This document shows, piece by piece, positions 1 to 10,852 of a stretch of DNA of 64,000 bases (its first letter is position 1; each line of letters begins with the position of its first letter). The notes beneath the pieces are model-generated. The model saw only the letters and a program-made list of their open reading frames with translations. It searched no databases and was not told the DNA's origin. The stretch covers positions 509,009,444-509,073,443 of the forward strand of contig NC_053390.1 in assembly GCF_905171765.1 (NCBI RefSeq). The letters run 5' to 3'. Source of the stretch: Bufo bufo. Its lineage: Eukaryota > Chordata > Amphibia > Anura > Bufonidae. Made by a program: the position numbers and the translations under genes.

Positions 1-3000
1 CTGGGAGCTGATAAGAGGCATAGGGGGCTGATGAGAGGTATGGGGTCTGATAAGAGGCTGCTGGGGGCTGATGAGAGGCAATGGGGGCTGATATGAGGCT
101 GCTGGGGACTGATGAGAGGCTGCTGGGGGCTGATGAGAGATATGGGGGCTGATGAGAGGCTGCTAGAGCTGATGAGAGGCATGGGGGGCTGATGAGAGCC
201 ATGGGGGCTGATAAAAGGCTGCTGGAGGCTGATGAGAGGCTGCTGGGGGCTGAAGAGAGGGTTGGAGTCTGATAGGCTGCTGGGGCTGATGAGAGGCATG
301 GGGGGTGCTGATGAGAGGCATGGGGGTGCTGATGAGAGGCATGAGGTATGGGGTCTGATAAGAGGCTGCTGGGGGCTAAGAGGCATGAGGTCTGATAAAA
401 GGCTGCTAGGGGCTGATGAGGGGCTGATGAGAGGTATGGGGGCTGATGAGAGGTATGGGGGCTGATGAGAGGCTTCTGGGGACTGATGAGAGGCATAGAG
501 GGCTGATGAGAGGTATGGGGTCTGATAAGAGGCTGCTGGGGGCTGATGAGAGGTATGGGGTTGATAAGAGACTGCAGGGGGCTAATGAGAGGCTGCTGGG
601 GGCTAATAAGAGGCATGGGGGGCTGATGAGAGGCTTCTGGGGGCTGATAAAAGGCTGCTGGGTGCTGATAAGAGGCTTCTGAGGTCTGTTGAGAGACTGC
701 TGGGGGCTGATGAGATGCTGCTGGGGGCTGATGATATGCTGCTGGGGACTGATGAGAGGCATGGGGGCTGATAAGAGGCTTCTGGGGGTGGATAAAAGGC
801 TGCTGGGGGCTGATGAGAGGCTGATATGGACTGATGAGGGGCTGCTGTGGGCTGATGGGAGGCTGCTGGGGGCTGATAAGAGGCAATGGTGGCTGATATG
901 AGGCTGCTGGGGGCTGAAGAGAGGTTGCTGGGGGATGATAAGAGGCATGGGGGCTGATGAGAGGCTGCTGGGAGCTGATGAGAGGTATAGGGTTGATGAA
1001 AGGCTGCTGGAGGCTGATGAGAGGCATTGGGGGCTGATGAGAGGCATGGGGGGGCTGATAAGAGGCTTTTGGGGCTGATGAGAGGCTGTTGGCGGCTGAA
1101 GAGAGGTTGCTGGGGGATGATGAGAGGCATGGGGGCTGATGAGAGGCTGCTTGGGGCTGAAGAGAGGTTGCTGGGGGATGATGAGAGGCATGGGGGCTGA
1201 TGAGAGGCATGGGGGCTGATGAGAGGCTGCTGGGGGCTGATAAAAGGCTGCTGGGGGCTGATGAGAGGCATGGGGCTTATGAGAGGCATGGGGGGGCTGA
1301 TGAGAGGCTGCTGAGGGCTGATGAGAGGCTACTGGGGGCTGATGAGAGGCTGCTGGCGGCTGTGAGAGGCATAGGGGGGCTGATAAGAAGCTGATGAGAG
1401 TCTGATGGGGGCTGATGAGAGGTATGGGGTCTGATAAGAAGTTGCTGGGGGCTAAGAGGGATGGGGTCTGATAAAAGGCTGCTAGGGGCTGATGAGAGGC
1501 ATGAGGGGCTGATGAGAGGCATGGGGGTGCTGATGAGAGGCATGGGGGGCTGATAAGAGGCTGCTGGGAGCTGATAAGAGGCTGCTGGGAGCTGATAAGA
1601 GGCTGCTGGGAGCTGATAAGAGGCATGGTGGGCTGATGAGAGGTATGGGGTTGATAAGAGACTGCTGGGGGCTGATGAGATGCTGCTGGGGGCTGATGAG
1701 AGGCTGATGGGGTCTTATAAGAGGCATGGGGGCTGATGAGAGGCATGGGGGGCTGATCAGAGGTATGGGGGCTGATAAGAGGCTGCTGGGGGCTGATGAG
1801 AGGCTTCTGAGGTCTGATGAGAGGCTGCTGGGGGCTGATAAGAGACTGCTGGGGGCTGATGAGATGCTGCTGGGGACTGAAGAGAGGCTGCTGGGGACTG
1901 AAGAGAGGCATGGGGGCTGATGAGAGGCATGGGGGCTGATGAGAGGCATGGGGAGCTGATTAGAGGTATGGGGACTGATAAGAGGCTGCTGGGGGCTGAT
2001 GAGAGGCTTCTGTGGGCTGATGAGAGGCTTCTGTGGGCTGATAAAAGGCTGCTGGGGGCTGATAAAAGGCTGCTGGAGGCTGATGAGAGGCTGCTGGGGG
2101 CTGATGAGAGGCTGATAAGAGACTGCTAAAACTGATGAGATGCTGCTGGGGGCTGATAAGAGCCATGTGGGGTTCATGAGAGGTATGGGGTCTGATAAGC
2201 GGCTGCTGGGGGCTAATGAGAGTTATGGGGGCCGATAGGAAACTGCTGGGGGCTGATGAGATGCTGCTGGGGGATGATAAAAGGCTCCTGGGGGCAGATG
2301 AGATGCTGCTGGAGGCTGATGAGATGCTTCTGGGGGCTGATGAGAGGCTGCTGGGGGCTGATGAGAGGCATGGGGACTGATAAGAGGCTTCTGGGGTCTG
2401 ATGAGAGGCTGCTGGGGGCTGATGAAACGCTGCTGTGGGCTGATGAGAGGCTTCTGGGGTCTGATGAGGGGCTGATGAGAGGATGCTGGGGGCTGATGAG
2501 AGGCTTCAGGGGCCTGATAAAAGGCTGCTGGGAGCTGATGAGAGGATGTTGGGGGCTGATGAGAGGCTGCTTGGGGATGATGAGAGGCTTCTGGGGGCTG
2601 ATAAGCGGCTGCTGGGGGCTGATGAGAGGTTTCTGGGGTCTGATGAGAGGCTGCTGGGGTCTGATGAGAGGCTGCTGGGGTCTGATGAGAGGTATGGTGG
2701 CTGATAAAAGACTGCTGGGGGCTAATGAGATGCTGCTGGGGGCTTATGAGAGGCTGCTGGGGACTGATGAAAGGCTGCTGGGGGCTGATAAAAGGCTTCT
2801 GGGGGCTGATGAGAGGCTTCTGGGTTCTGATAAAGGGCTGATGAGAGGCTGCTGGGGGCTGATGAGAGGCTGCTTGGGGCTGATAAGAGGCTGCTGGGGG
2901 CTGATGAAAGACTGCTGGGGGGTGATAAAAGTCTGCTGGGGGCTGATGATAGGCATGGGGACTGAGGAAAGGCTGCTGGGGGATGATAAAAGGCTGGTGA

Positions 3001-3261
3001 GGGCTGAGTAGAGGCTGCTGGGGGCTGATGAGAGGTATGGGGGCTGATAAGAGACTGCTGGGGGCTGATGAGATGCTGCTGGGGGCTCATGAGAGGCTGC
3101 TGGGGACTAATGAGAGGCATGGGGGGCTGATGAGAGGTATGGGGCTGATAAGAGGCTGCTGGGGGCTCATGAGAGGCTGATGGGGACTAATGAGGGGAAT
3201 GGGGGGTTGATGAGAGGTATGGGGCTGATAAGAGGCTGCTGGGGGCTGATAAAAGGCTGCT

Positions 3262-4520
3262 ACTTCCGGTTCAGGCACCACCATGACCAGCAGCGTGTGG
3301 TGAGAGCTCCCGCACCTAACATCCTAGCAAAAGATATCCCATCAGAGAGGGACACCCGTCCTCACCACTTACAGCTAGCAAACTCACCATCATGCATGAA
3401 AAAGTATTTAACCACCATGGGGGCCAAGAGCAAAGTAAAAGGCACCGGAATGCCAGGAAAGTCCATGCCACAAGAGTCAGCGCCAGCAATGGTCGATGGC
3501 CAGTTCCCGCCAAGCCTTTCACACCCAGACTCACCAAAGGCATCAGAAGGAGAGGAGCAAGATGACAACACACAGGCCGACTACGTTAGCCTGGCAATAG
3601 AGGTAGTGACAAAAATCTTACCTGATTTGCAAGAATCGCTGACGTCCACTGTGGCGCAGTCCTTTTTACAATTGTAAACTGAGGTGACACAGCACACTCA
3701 CAGACTTGACACGGTGGAAGCTGCTACCAGTCAGATGGAAATGACTCTGACCAACATGCACACAAAATTACACCAAGCTGAAAATGAAGCAAAGAGGTTA
3801 TGGAACAAAGTGGATGACCTAGAGAACAGATACAGGCGAAGCAATCTGCGCATTGTGGGGATACCGGAGGTGATTCCATTTCATGAACTGAGATCTATTT
3901 GTGAGCTGGAACTGCCAGAAGCCCTGGGCCTCATCGGTCCCCTTAAGGTAGAAAGAGCACACCGCGTGGTCCCCGACCTTAGAGAAGGGAAGGATACACA
4001 ACACCTCCATGGCCAACCTGCGCGAGCACACCTACGGCTAAGACAGGTCATAGTCAATTATCTTGACTTTTCTGAGAAGACAAATATACTTCGGGCATAC
4101 AAAACCGCTAAAGAAGCGGTGAAGATAAGGGGCTGCAAAATACTAGTCTTCCACGATTTCTCAGCGGAGGTGTTGAAAAGACGTCAGGCGTTCTCGCCAA
4201 TCTGCACAGAGCTGTACAACAGGAGAGTCAAATTCTCCCTACTTTACCCTGCAACATTAAAAGTGATCCAGTCAGACGGCTCATCCCATATCTACCACAC
4301 TCCGGAAGACGCAGCTCACCAGCTAGACGACAGAGAGATACAGACAGAGACCTTCCGAAACTCTCCACAAAGCTCCACAATTATGGCCGAGGGACGTGCC
4401 ATCGCATTCAGAGCCGCCAAAGAGAGAGAAAACTGGCAGATGAACATTAAGCAGATAGGTGCACTGAGGAACTCAAATGCTGAAATGTTTAACTACATGG
4501 TGCCATATGCATAGAGTTAT
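3262..4520 (+). mobile_element. L1-type LINE fragment (ORF1 only) inserted in minisatellite A
   Basis: The array is broken exactly at 3261/3262 and resumes at 4521. Both flanks are the same 16-mer, ctgataaaaggctgct (3246-3261 and 4521-4536). It looks like a target-site duplication, although the 16-mer is also close to the array unit, so it is not independent proof. The insert has about 155 bp of 5' leader followed by ORF1 and stops 6 bp after the ORF1 stop. There is no ORF2 and no poly(A) tail. That is the opposite of usual LINE truncation, where the 3' end survives. Confidence 0.8.
3417..4514 (+). pseudogene. L1-type ORF1 protein, one nonsense codon
   Basis: ORF1p of L1-type LINEs is a trimeric nucleic-acid chaperone that coats LINE RNA in the cytoplasm. 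I take ATG 3417 as the start because it has a strong Kozak context (accaccATGg) and opens an S/P/K-rich N-terminal tail. A heptad-like segment follows (about 3600-3830). Next comes the block KVDDLENRYRRSNLRIVGIP, typical of the ORF1p RRM entry, and then a basic C-terminal domain with ERAHRV and ILRAYKTAKE. An in-frame TAA at 3675-3677 splits the frame; the frame is otherwise open to TAG 4512-4514, about 365 codons. No ORF2 follows. The family call rests on recognised ORF1p motifs. Tx1 and L1 clades are hard to separate from ORF1 alone. Confidence 0.8.
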
Positions 4521-4920
4521 CTGATAAAAGGCTGCTGGGGGCTGATAAAAGACTGCTGGGGGCTGATGAGAGGCTTCTGGGGTCTGATGAGAAGTATGAG
4601 GTCTGATATGAGGCTGCTGGGGGCTGATATGAGGCTGCTGGGGGATGATGAGAGGCTTCTGGGGGCTGATGAGAGGCTGCTGGGGATTGATGAGAGGTAT
4701 GGTGTCTGCTAAGAGGCTGCTGGGGGCTGATGAGAGGCATGGGGGGCTGATGAGATGCTGCTGTGGGCTGATAAAAGGCTGCTGGGGGCTGATGAGAAGC
4801 TTTTGGGAGCTGATGAGAGGTATGGGGGCTGATGACAGGCATGTGGGGCTGATGAGAGGCATGGGGGGGGGCTGATAAGAAGCAGGGGGGGCTGATGATA
4901 AGAGGTATGTGGGCTAATAT

Positions 4921-5206
4921 GAGGTTTGAATGGGGTGTCTTATTTATTTTGGGGCTCTTATCTGAGATCTCATTTTAGGGTCATTCACATTGGGGTCTGA
5001 GCTGAGGTCTGATTGGGGGTATGATCTGAGTTCCTAATGGGGTCTTATTAACATTGGGGATCTGATTGGGGTGGTCTGCTGAGGTCTGATTAACATTGGG
5101 GGTTTAATTGGTGGTCTGACTTGAGGGCTAATGAAAAATATTTTCTCCTCTATAACCTAGGTGCGCCTTATGGGCCGGTGCGTCCTATAGGGCAAAAAAT
5201 ATGGTA
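4921..5206. repeat. Diverged minisatellite edge ending in a hAT-like terminus
   Basis: Loose repeats of ggggtctgattaacattgg type grade out of minisatellite A. The block ends near 5167-5206 in gcgtcctatagggcaaaaaa followed by tatggta. That end is a reverse-complement relative of the sequences starting near 11560 (accgtattttttgccctata) and ending near 18538. I infer that minisatellite A may be the expanded interior of a non-autonomous DNA transposon of that family. Confidence 0.5.
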
Positions 5207-5449
5207 GATACTGAAGAACCTTTTACACCTGCAGATGTGCTGTCTGCATCCTTTGCTCCGTTCCGTGGCTCCGCAAAAAAAATATAGCATGTCCTATTCT
5301 TGTCCGTTTTGCGGACAAGAATAGGCATTTCTACAATGGGCCGCCCGTTCTGTTCCGCAAATTGCGGAAGGCACACGGGCGGCTTCCGTTTTTTGCGGAT
5401 CCGCGGTTTGCGGACCGCAAAAAACGGAATGGTCGTGTGCATGTAGCCT
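5207..5449. mobile_element. PIF/Harbinger-like MITE, left end missing
   Basis: The interior is rich in ttgcggatccgc, gcggaccgcaaaa and similar words, shared with the copies at 5501-5919 and 5923-6170. The right terminus cgtgtgcatgtagcc is followed by TAA (5450-5452). The related locus at 7681 has the same downstream sequence without this MITE, so TAA is the likely 3-bp target. No left terminal repeat is visible. Confidence 0.65.
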
Positions 5450-5500
5450 AAACATGTGATAAAAGATACATTAGAAAGGCACTGACTAATTACAAACTAA

Positions 5501-5919
5501 GGCTACATGCACACGACCGTATGTGTTTTGCGGTCCCCAAATTGCGGATCCGCAAAAAAAGGATGACGTTCTGTATGGCATCCATTTTTTTTGCGGATCT
5601 CTTTTTTTTGCGGATCCATTGTAATAATGCCTATTCTTGTTTGCAAACTAGAAAAAAATAGGACATTCAGGAAAAAATTTTTTGCGGGGCAACGGAATGG
5701 ACATACTGATGTGTACTGCACACAGTGTGCTGTCCGCGTTTTTTGCGGACCAATTGAAATAAATGGGTCCGTATCCTATCCGCTAAAAAAACGGAACGGG
5801 CACGGAAACAAACAATGTTCGTGTGCATGTAGCCTTAGGATGCTATACGGAACGTCATCCTTTTTTTTGCGGATCCGCAATTTGCGGACCGCAAAACACA
5901 AAGTCGTGTGCATGTAGCC
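5501..5919. mobile_element. PIF/Harbinger-like MITE with long inverted arms
   Basis: The terminal inverted repeats ggctacatgcacacgac and gtcgtgtgcatgtagcc are flanked by TAA (5498-5500) and TTA (5920-5922). The outer ~80 bp (5501-5585) pairs with 5838-5919. A second right-end motif at 5819-5834 shows that a related copy is nested inside. There is no coding capacity. The TIR start GGC and TWA target fit PIF/Harbinger MITEs. Confidence 0.75.
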
Positions 5920-5922
5920 TTA

Positions 5923-6170
5923 GGCCTCATGCACACGACCATGCCGTTTTTTGTAGAAATGTAGAAATGTCTATTCTTGTCTGCAAAATGGACAAGAATA
6001 GGACATGCTATTTTTTTTTGCGGGGCCACGGAACGGAGCAACGGATGCGGACAGCACACGGAGTGCTGTCTGCATCTTTCGCAGCCCCATTGAAGTGAAT
6101 GGGTCCGCATCCGAGCTGCAAAAACTGTGGCTCGGATGCGGACCAGAACTACGATCGTGTGCATGAGGCC
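5923..6170. mobile_element. PIF/Harbinger-like MITE, complete
   Basis: The termini ggcctcatgcacacgacc and (one mismatch) gatcgtgtgcatgaggcc are inverted repeats. TTA lies on the left (5920-5922) and TAA on the right (6171-6173). The interior holds the same cggac/ttgcgg vocabulary as the neighbour. It abuts the previous MITE with a single shared trinucleotide between them. Confidence 0.8.
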
Positions 6171-6410
6171 TAAAGTGCATTGTGCATAAGAACATAATTA
6201 ATTGTGTCAACAATATAAAATCTCATATAGCATGATTCAAAATGTGAATAAAAAAATACAGTAAGCAAATAAATGACAGTGATAGTGAAAAAATCAATAC
6301 ATCATTACAGCATGATTAAAATCATGCACAAAGACAACAACAGTGACTATAAATAGCAAAAAGCACACATAGATAATTAAAACAAAAAAATTCTTAATAG
6401 GTTAGCGTTA

Positions 6411-6622
6411 GGACACCGGCAATGTGCGTTCCGCATTTTGCGGACCGCACATCGCCGGCACTAAAATAGAAAATGCCTAACAAGATTAGGACATGTTCTA
6501 TTTTTTGGGGGAACGGAAGTGCGGATCCGGACAGCACATAGTGTGGTCCTATAGAAATGAATGGGTCCGCAATTCCGTTCCGCAAAATGCGGAACAGAAT
6601 TGTGGACGTGTGAATGGACCCT
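6411..6622. mobile_element. MITE fragment related to the TTGCGG family
   Basis: Contains ttccgcattttgcggaccgc and ends in gtggacgtgtgaatggaccc followed by TTA. The left end lacks a matching terminal repeat, so it is incomplete or badly diverged. It sits exactly where the two copies of the Penelope-like repeat stop matching. Confidence 0.5.
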
Positions 6623-7680
6623 TAAGGAAATACTGTCTTCAGGGTCTACAGTACTTTGAAGACAGCTAACTCTAAGATGCCAGGACAAACTGCACAGGCA
6701 GGAAAACAGTACAATTCCTGAACAGGACAACCAACCAAACCTCAATAACGACCAATACACAAAAGTAAAAAAGGGGTCTAGCCAAATTAGATTGTATAAA
6801 GTTTATTAAATCGCATTAATAATGACACTGTATAACAAATAGGTCAAAAGCCCCCAGGTAAATGCTACAGAGATGAAACTCAAACAGGGCTAATGGGACT
6901 AAGTCAATGGGGTAGCCAGTAAAGATAAACAGATTTCAAAAGGTATATCTGTATAACCACTCAATATTATATTAATCAGAAGTATCCCAAATATATCATA
7001 TGGACACTCTGTGGGGGTCACTGAAAAATGCAGCGCTATAATAATATATCTACATATATTGAGTAAGTAGATCCTTAAATGCAAAGGAATGAGTCACCAT
7101 TAATATTAGTGCGCTGCATTGACAAGAGGCCCCCACAGAAATAGCATAATTGCGTGGACAAAAATCACAATACAGAATATACCATAAGTATCAATTCAAT
7201 AAATCATATAGAGACCCATATTGGCAGTGGTGCCAATTATGCCCCGTGTGGCAGGAACCCTCGATGCGCATTTCACTATACAGCTTCGTCAGGAGGTAAT
7301 AACACTAAAAAGTGGGGTAATAAATAGGCCTCAAAACAGTTCACACCTGGAAATAAAGAGCGCACACCTGCAATGATGTAGAGAAAAACAACGCCACGTC
7401 GCTCAAAGGCACCGCCCCAAACACACATGTGACGTGGCGTCCAAAGCCGTGCATGTGACCAAGATCACACGGAAGCACGTATGACTTTCATTGCTATGGG
7501 GATAGTAAACTGAGCACAACGCGATGCGATTCCACAGTGCATCAACAGTTTGCGCTCAATTCCAGGTGGAAACATATTAATGGGTATAGAGTTAGTAGAA
7601 GGGACATAGAAGATCTATAAGGGCAAAGTAAAACTCTATTAGAATAATTGAGCCATCGCCAATAAATTAAAGTGACAATA
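6623..7680 (-). mobile_element. Penelope-like element, non-coding 3' region
   Basis: AT-rich sequence between the two copies of the duplicated segment, with no reading frame worth calling. On the minus strand it lies downstream of the decayed Penelope-like ORF and contains the hammerhead-like motif at 7258-7297. Assignment to the element is by position and by that motif. Confidence 0.55.
7258..7297 (-). ncRNA. Hammerhead ribozyme-like motif in the Penelope-like element (degenerate)
   Basis: Read on the minus strand, helix I is CCTC (7296-7293) paired with GAGG (7262-7259). The core box CTGACGA is at 7292-7286 and GAAA at 7274-7271. The palindrome TGCGCA (7270-7265) forms the helix III side, and the cleavage triplet ATC (NUH rule) ends at 7263. 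Helix II (7285-7275) is poor and needs a bulged G, so activity is doubtful. Hammerheads with tiny helix III are an established feature of Penelope-like terminal repeats. Confidence 0.6.
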
Positions 7681-7951
7681 AACATGTAATAAAAGATACA
7701 TTAGAAAGGCACTGACTAATTAGAAACTAAAGTGCATTGTGCATAAGAACATAATTAATTGTATCAACAATATAAAATCTCATATAGCATGATTCAAAAT
7801 GTGAATAAAAAAATACAGTAAGCAAATAAATGACAGTGATAGTGAGAAAATCAATACATCATTACAGCATGATTAAAATCATGCACAAAGACAACAGTGA
7901 ATATAAATAGCAAAAAGCACACAAAGATAATTAAAACTCAAAAATTCTTAA
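7681..7951. repeat. Second copy of the duplicated Penelope-like 3' segment (empty site)
   Basis: Continuous counterpart of 5453-5500 + 6171-6399. At 7721-7733 it reads straight through tagaaactaaagt with a single TAA (7728-7730), where the other copy carries the 670-bp MITE cluster. It therefore records the pre-insertion state and fixes the MITE target trinucleotide. Confidence 0.8.
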
Positions 7952-8131
7952 TAGTGCAAAACGTGACTATGTGAGAGAGACCATCTTAGCCCATATGATT
8001 ATCCTATAGTGTCGTCCATGAGCTTATTCAAAAACAGTTTTCTCATCAACCGAGACTAGCAATGAGGAGGACCTAAAAACAAAAGTAACAATTAAAACAT
8101 ATCCCACTTAAATGTCCTAAAAAACGCAAAA

Positions 8132-9500
8132 TTACAAGGACTTAAAATGAATGGCCTCATTGAGCCCTAATGGTGCAGATGTTTTTAGTATTGTAATCCA
8201 TTTAGTTTCTTTTCGTAAAAGTTGTTTCTTTAGATCCACTTTTCTGCATCCCAGAAGGACTCTATCGATCCCCCTTACCCGTAGAACCTTGGGATTACAT
8301 GCATTTTTATCTCTAAAATGTTTAGCCAAAGGTTGTAATTGGGTGAGTGCATCAGCACCCACAAATTGCGCTGATCTAATTTTGCTTGCATGTTCAAGTA
8401 TATGGACCCTCAATTCCCATGTGGTCATGCTAACATATACCATGTTACAAGGACACACTGCAAAGTAAATAACTACCGAAGTGCGGCATGTGATGTGGTG
8501 AATGATCTAGAATTTGCGTGTGCCCTTAGCATCATGGAATGTATTACTCTTCGGCATGTATTGGCAGGCATTGCAGTGTCCGCAGGCAAACGAACCCCAT
8601 GGTGGTGCACGACCACTCAACCAGTTTTGTGTGAGTGTTGGGACATAATGGCAGTTAGTTAGAATGTCCCCTAAATTGCGTGACCTCCTCCACGTAATCA
8701 GTGGGTAATCCGAAAGGTTTTTCTTCAGGTCACAGTCCGATAAAAGAACTGGCCAATATTTGTTGATAATGGAGCGCATAGCGCCCCATTGGGAATCTCA
8801 GTTCAGATTCAAAATTTCCTATATTCTCATTCCTATGTTTGCCGTTTCTACTCACCAAGAGTTAGTCACGTTGGGACTTTTTCGCTCTTAGATATCCCTT
8901 ATTAGTATCTCTCTGATTGTAACCTCGATCTCGAAATCTGTTCTTCACATGCTTGAGTCTCAAATCTCTGGAGCAGATACAGCGGAGCCTTAAGAATTGT
9001 CCAATTGGGATACCTCTGTCTGTGGGTAATGGGAGGACCCTGCATGCAGAATATAATTTGTAGAAGTTGGTTTCTTATAAAGATCCGTGGAAACCCTGCC
9101 ATCCCTTTCCCTAATCAGCAAAATATCAAGAAACTCAATCTGAGAATAGCTGTATTTCCAAGTCAGATTGATATTTAGCTGATTAACATTGAGGGGTTGT
9201 AAAAATATCTCTAAATCAGCTATAGAGCCCTGCCAGATGAACAGTATATCGTCAATATACCTTAACCACGACACCACTGAGCTGTAACCACTCGCATTTT
9301 GTACCTGTTCCCTTTCCCAAAACCCCAGATACAAATTAGCATATGAGGGTGCACAAGTCGCCCCCATAGCTGTCCCCCGGAGCTGCAGGAAGAAACGGTC
9401 CTTAAAAATGAAAAGAATTATCTGTAAGAACAAAATTCAATAACAGAATAATAAACTCAATACAAATTTGTCATTTGTAAAAAGAAGCAGACAGCTCGGG
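8132..9500 (-). pseudogene. Penelope-like retroelement: partial reverse transcriptase plus GIY-YIG endonuclease, frameshifted
   Basis: Penelope-like elements encode one protein with a reverse transcriptase related to telomerase and a C-terminal GIY-YIG nuclease that nicks the target. On the minus strand, 9433-8990 holds RT blocks GTAMGATCAPSYANLYLG, the catalytic RYIDDI, and LYKKPTSTNYILHAGSSHYP. The frame then shifts (8902-9102). A cysteine-containing linker follows at 8779-8507 (FACGHCNACQ), and 8458-8132 carries CPCNMVYVSMTTWELR and EH, the GIY-YIG region. At least two frameshifts are needed to read it through. The RT N-terminus is missing, and homology fades near 9500. Confidence 0.85.
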
Positions 9501-10646
9501 TGCTGTGGTCATAGCATATCGACGTGATTTAATAAACTTTTTATTTTATTGATATAGATTTTTTTTGTAATGTCTTTTGGGGTCATTGGTGGTACTACAT
9601 GGGTTTTTTAAACAGTACAATTCCTGTCAGCGCTGATTGCTGACACCATCGCTTCCATAGTTGCCAACAGTTCAGAATTTGGTGGTCGGCCCCTGATAAA
9701 GTATATTACAAAATAATTTTTATAGGGTTTCTGTAACCAGATTTATAGCAGTAAAACAGGCTGACCTTAGACATGCATTGGTCAGCAGAAGCTATTTGTG
9801 TTGGTCCTATACTCATATGTTCCTGCATTTTGAAGAAAAATTAAGTTTAAATATTTGCAAGAGGGAATCAGAGGGTGGGGCCCTCCACATTTATCATCTT
9901 TTAAGGCAGTTTTCTGGCATAAAAAAACACTGAAATCTAGGCCAACCAGGGACTGGCATAGATATCAGTATAGGCGCGTGGGCTGTGTACGCCTTGCCAT
10001 AAATTAGGTGCAGCCATCGGCAGTGTGCCTGGTTATCATAGACTGGCATATATCACCAGTTTATTATAATTCTGCCCCAAGGTCTTTTGAAAAAGTTTCC
10101 CAATATTCAAAAATTAGAAACGTAGAATCCATGACCTGCTTTACAGAACTTTGCACTGGTCAGCAGTTTACGTTATAATATCCATATAAATTTGCACTGA
10201 ATATACATTCAAGTACTATTTGTCCTAGACATGATATGCTAATTTGATTTTCAATGACTTTTGTAAGAACACCAAACATAAATTTGGACGTACCTTCAAC
10301 TGTCATTTACAAGGTGACAACTCACTGACACTAGCTGAAAACATCAGAAGATTTTTTTGGCATCAGTAACCCAAGAGTATATCTCACCGTTAAGCTCCAT
10401 TTCACTTTAGACTTCAGAACATTTTATACTACCATAGAGTACAGTATTATACATAGAGAACATGATGTCCCTGGACTTGATCTCAGTACTGGCTTTAATA
10501 TTTTATTATTAAAGCAACACCCTGATGAGAACTTGGATGAAAAACAGCCACCTCCAGCTCCTGTGGTATCTTTGTGGAAGAACATTTCTCAGTTTGGAAA
10601 AAGAAAATCAATATGCATTCGAATAATGGGACTGAGAATTCTAGTT
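9501..10646. other. No recognisable feature
   Basis: AT-rich sequence with no long ORF, no clear terminal repeats and no tandem array. About 9890-10080 has the texture of an old interspersed repeat, but I could not assign it. Confidence 0.5.
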
Positions 10647-10660
10647 AAGATGGCAAGATT

Positions 10661-10838
10661 TTTATTTATTTTTTTCTCTCTTCTTCTTCCCCCGCCAGGG
10701 GACTGGCAGGTTTTGGGACAAACTGGGTGGGTAATATTAAGTTGTATAACTGCATTGTTTATAATGTAAAAATAGAAAAATTTTGAAATGTTTGATGTTG
10801 TAATATTATCAAAACAATAAAGATTTATAAAAAAAAAA
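10661..10838 (+). mobile_element. Extremely 5'-truncated LINE 3' end with target-site duplication
   Basis: A ~180 bp tail contains AATAAA (10816-10821) and ends in poly(A). It is flanked by the direct repeat aagatggcaagatt (10647-10660 and 10839-10852). This is the standard signature of target-primed reverse transcription. The T/C-rich start and the tail resemble L1-type 3' UTRs, but no coding sequence remains to fix the clade. Confidence 0.8.
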
Positions 10839-10852
10839 AAGATGGCAAGATT

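Larger units (their letters stand above)
1..4920. repeat. Minisatellite A, 18-21 bp G-rich units
   Basis: Several hundred imperfect units of about 18-21 bp fill this stretch. The two commonest forms are built on ggctgctgggggctgatgag and ggcatgggggctgatgag. The array is interrupted only at 3262-4520 by an L1-type fragment and resumes in the same phase and orientation. Long open frames on both strands here come from the near-triplet period and absence of stops; their peptides (SHQPP / SSAPSS repeats on the minus strand) are not plausible genes. From about 4860 the units lengthen and diverge. Confidence 0.95.
5453..6399. repeat. First copy of a duplicated Penelope-like 3' segment, split by MITEs
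   Basis: Positions 5453-5500 plus 6171-6399 match 7681-7951 almost base for base (shared words include aaaagatacattagaaaggc and catgattcaaaatgtgaata). The 670 bp between 5501 and 6170 is a MITE cluster that is absent from the second copy. Direct repeats flanking or overlapping the ends are usual for Penelope-like elements, so I infer this is the outer terminal repeat of the element on the minus strand to its right. Confidence 0.7.

Noticed and set aside
406..2177. Long minus-strand ORFs in minisatellite A (up to 501 codons)
   Set aside because: They are pure SHQPP/SSAPSS-type repeats, overlapping in several frames, with no domain or start context.
1..3263. CTGATGAG words in minisatellite A as hammerhead cores
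   Set aside because: The box occurs in most units by chance of the unit sequence, but GAAA and paired helices never follow at the right spacing.
3316..3573. Minus-strand ORFs over L1 ORF1
   Set aside because: Shadows of the plus-strand ORF1 frame.
10533..10769. 78-codon ORF as a host exon
   Set aside because: It spans the target duplication and the LINE 3' end, so it is a chance frame across an insertion.
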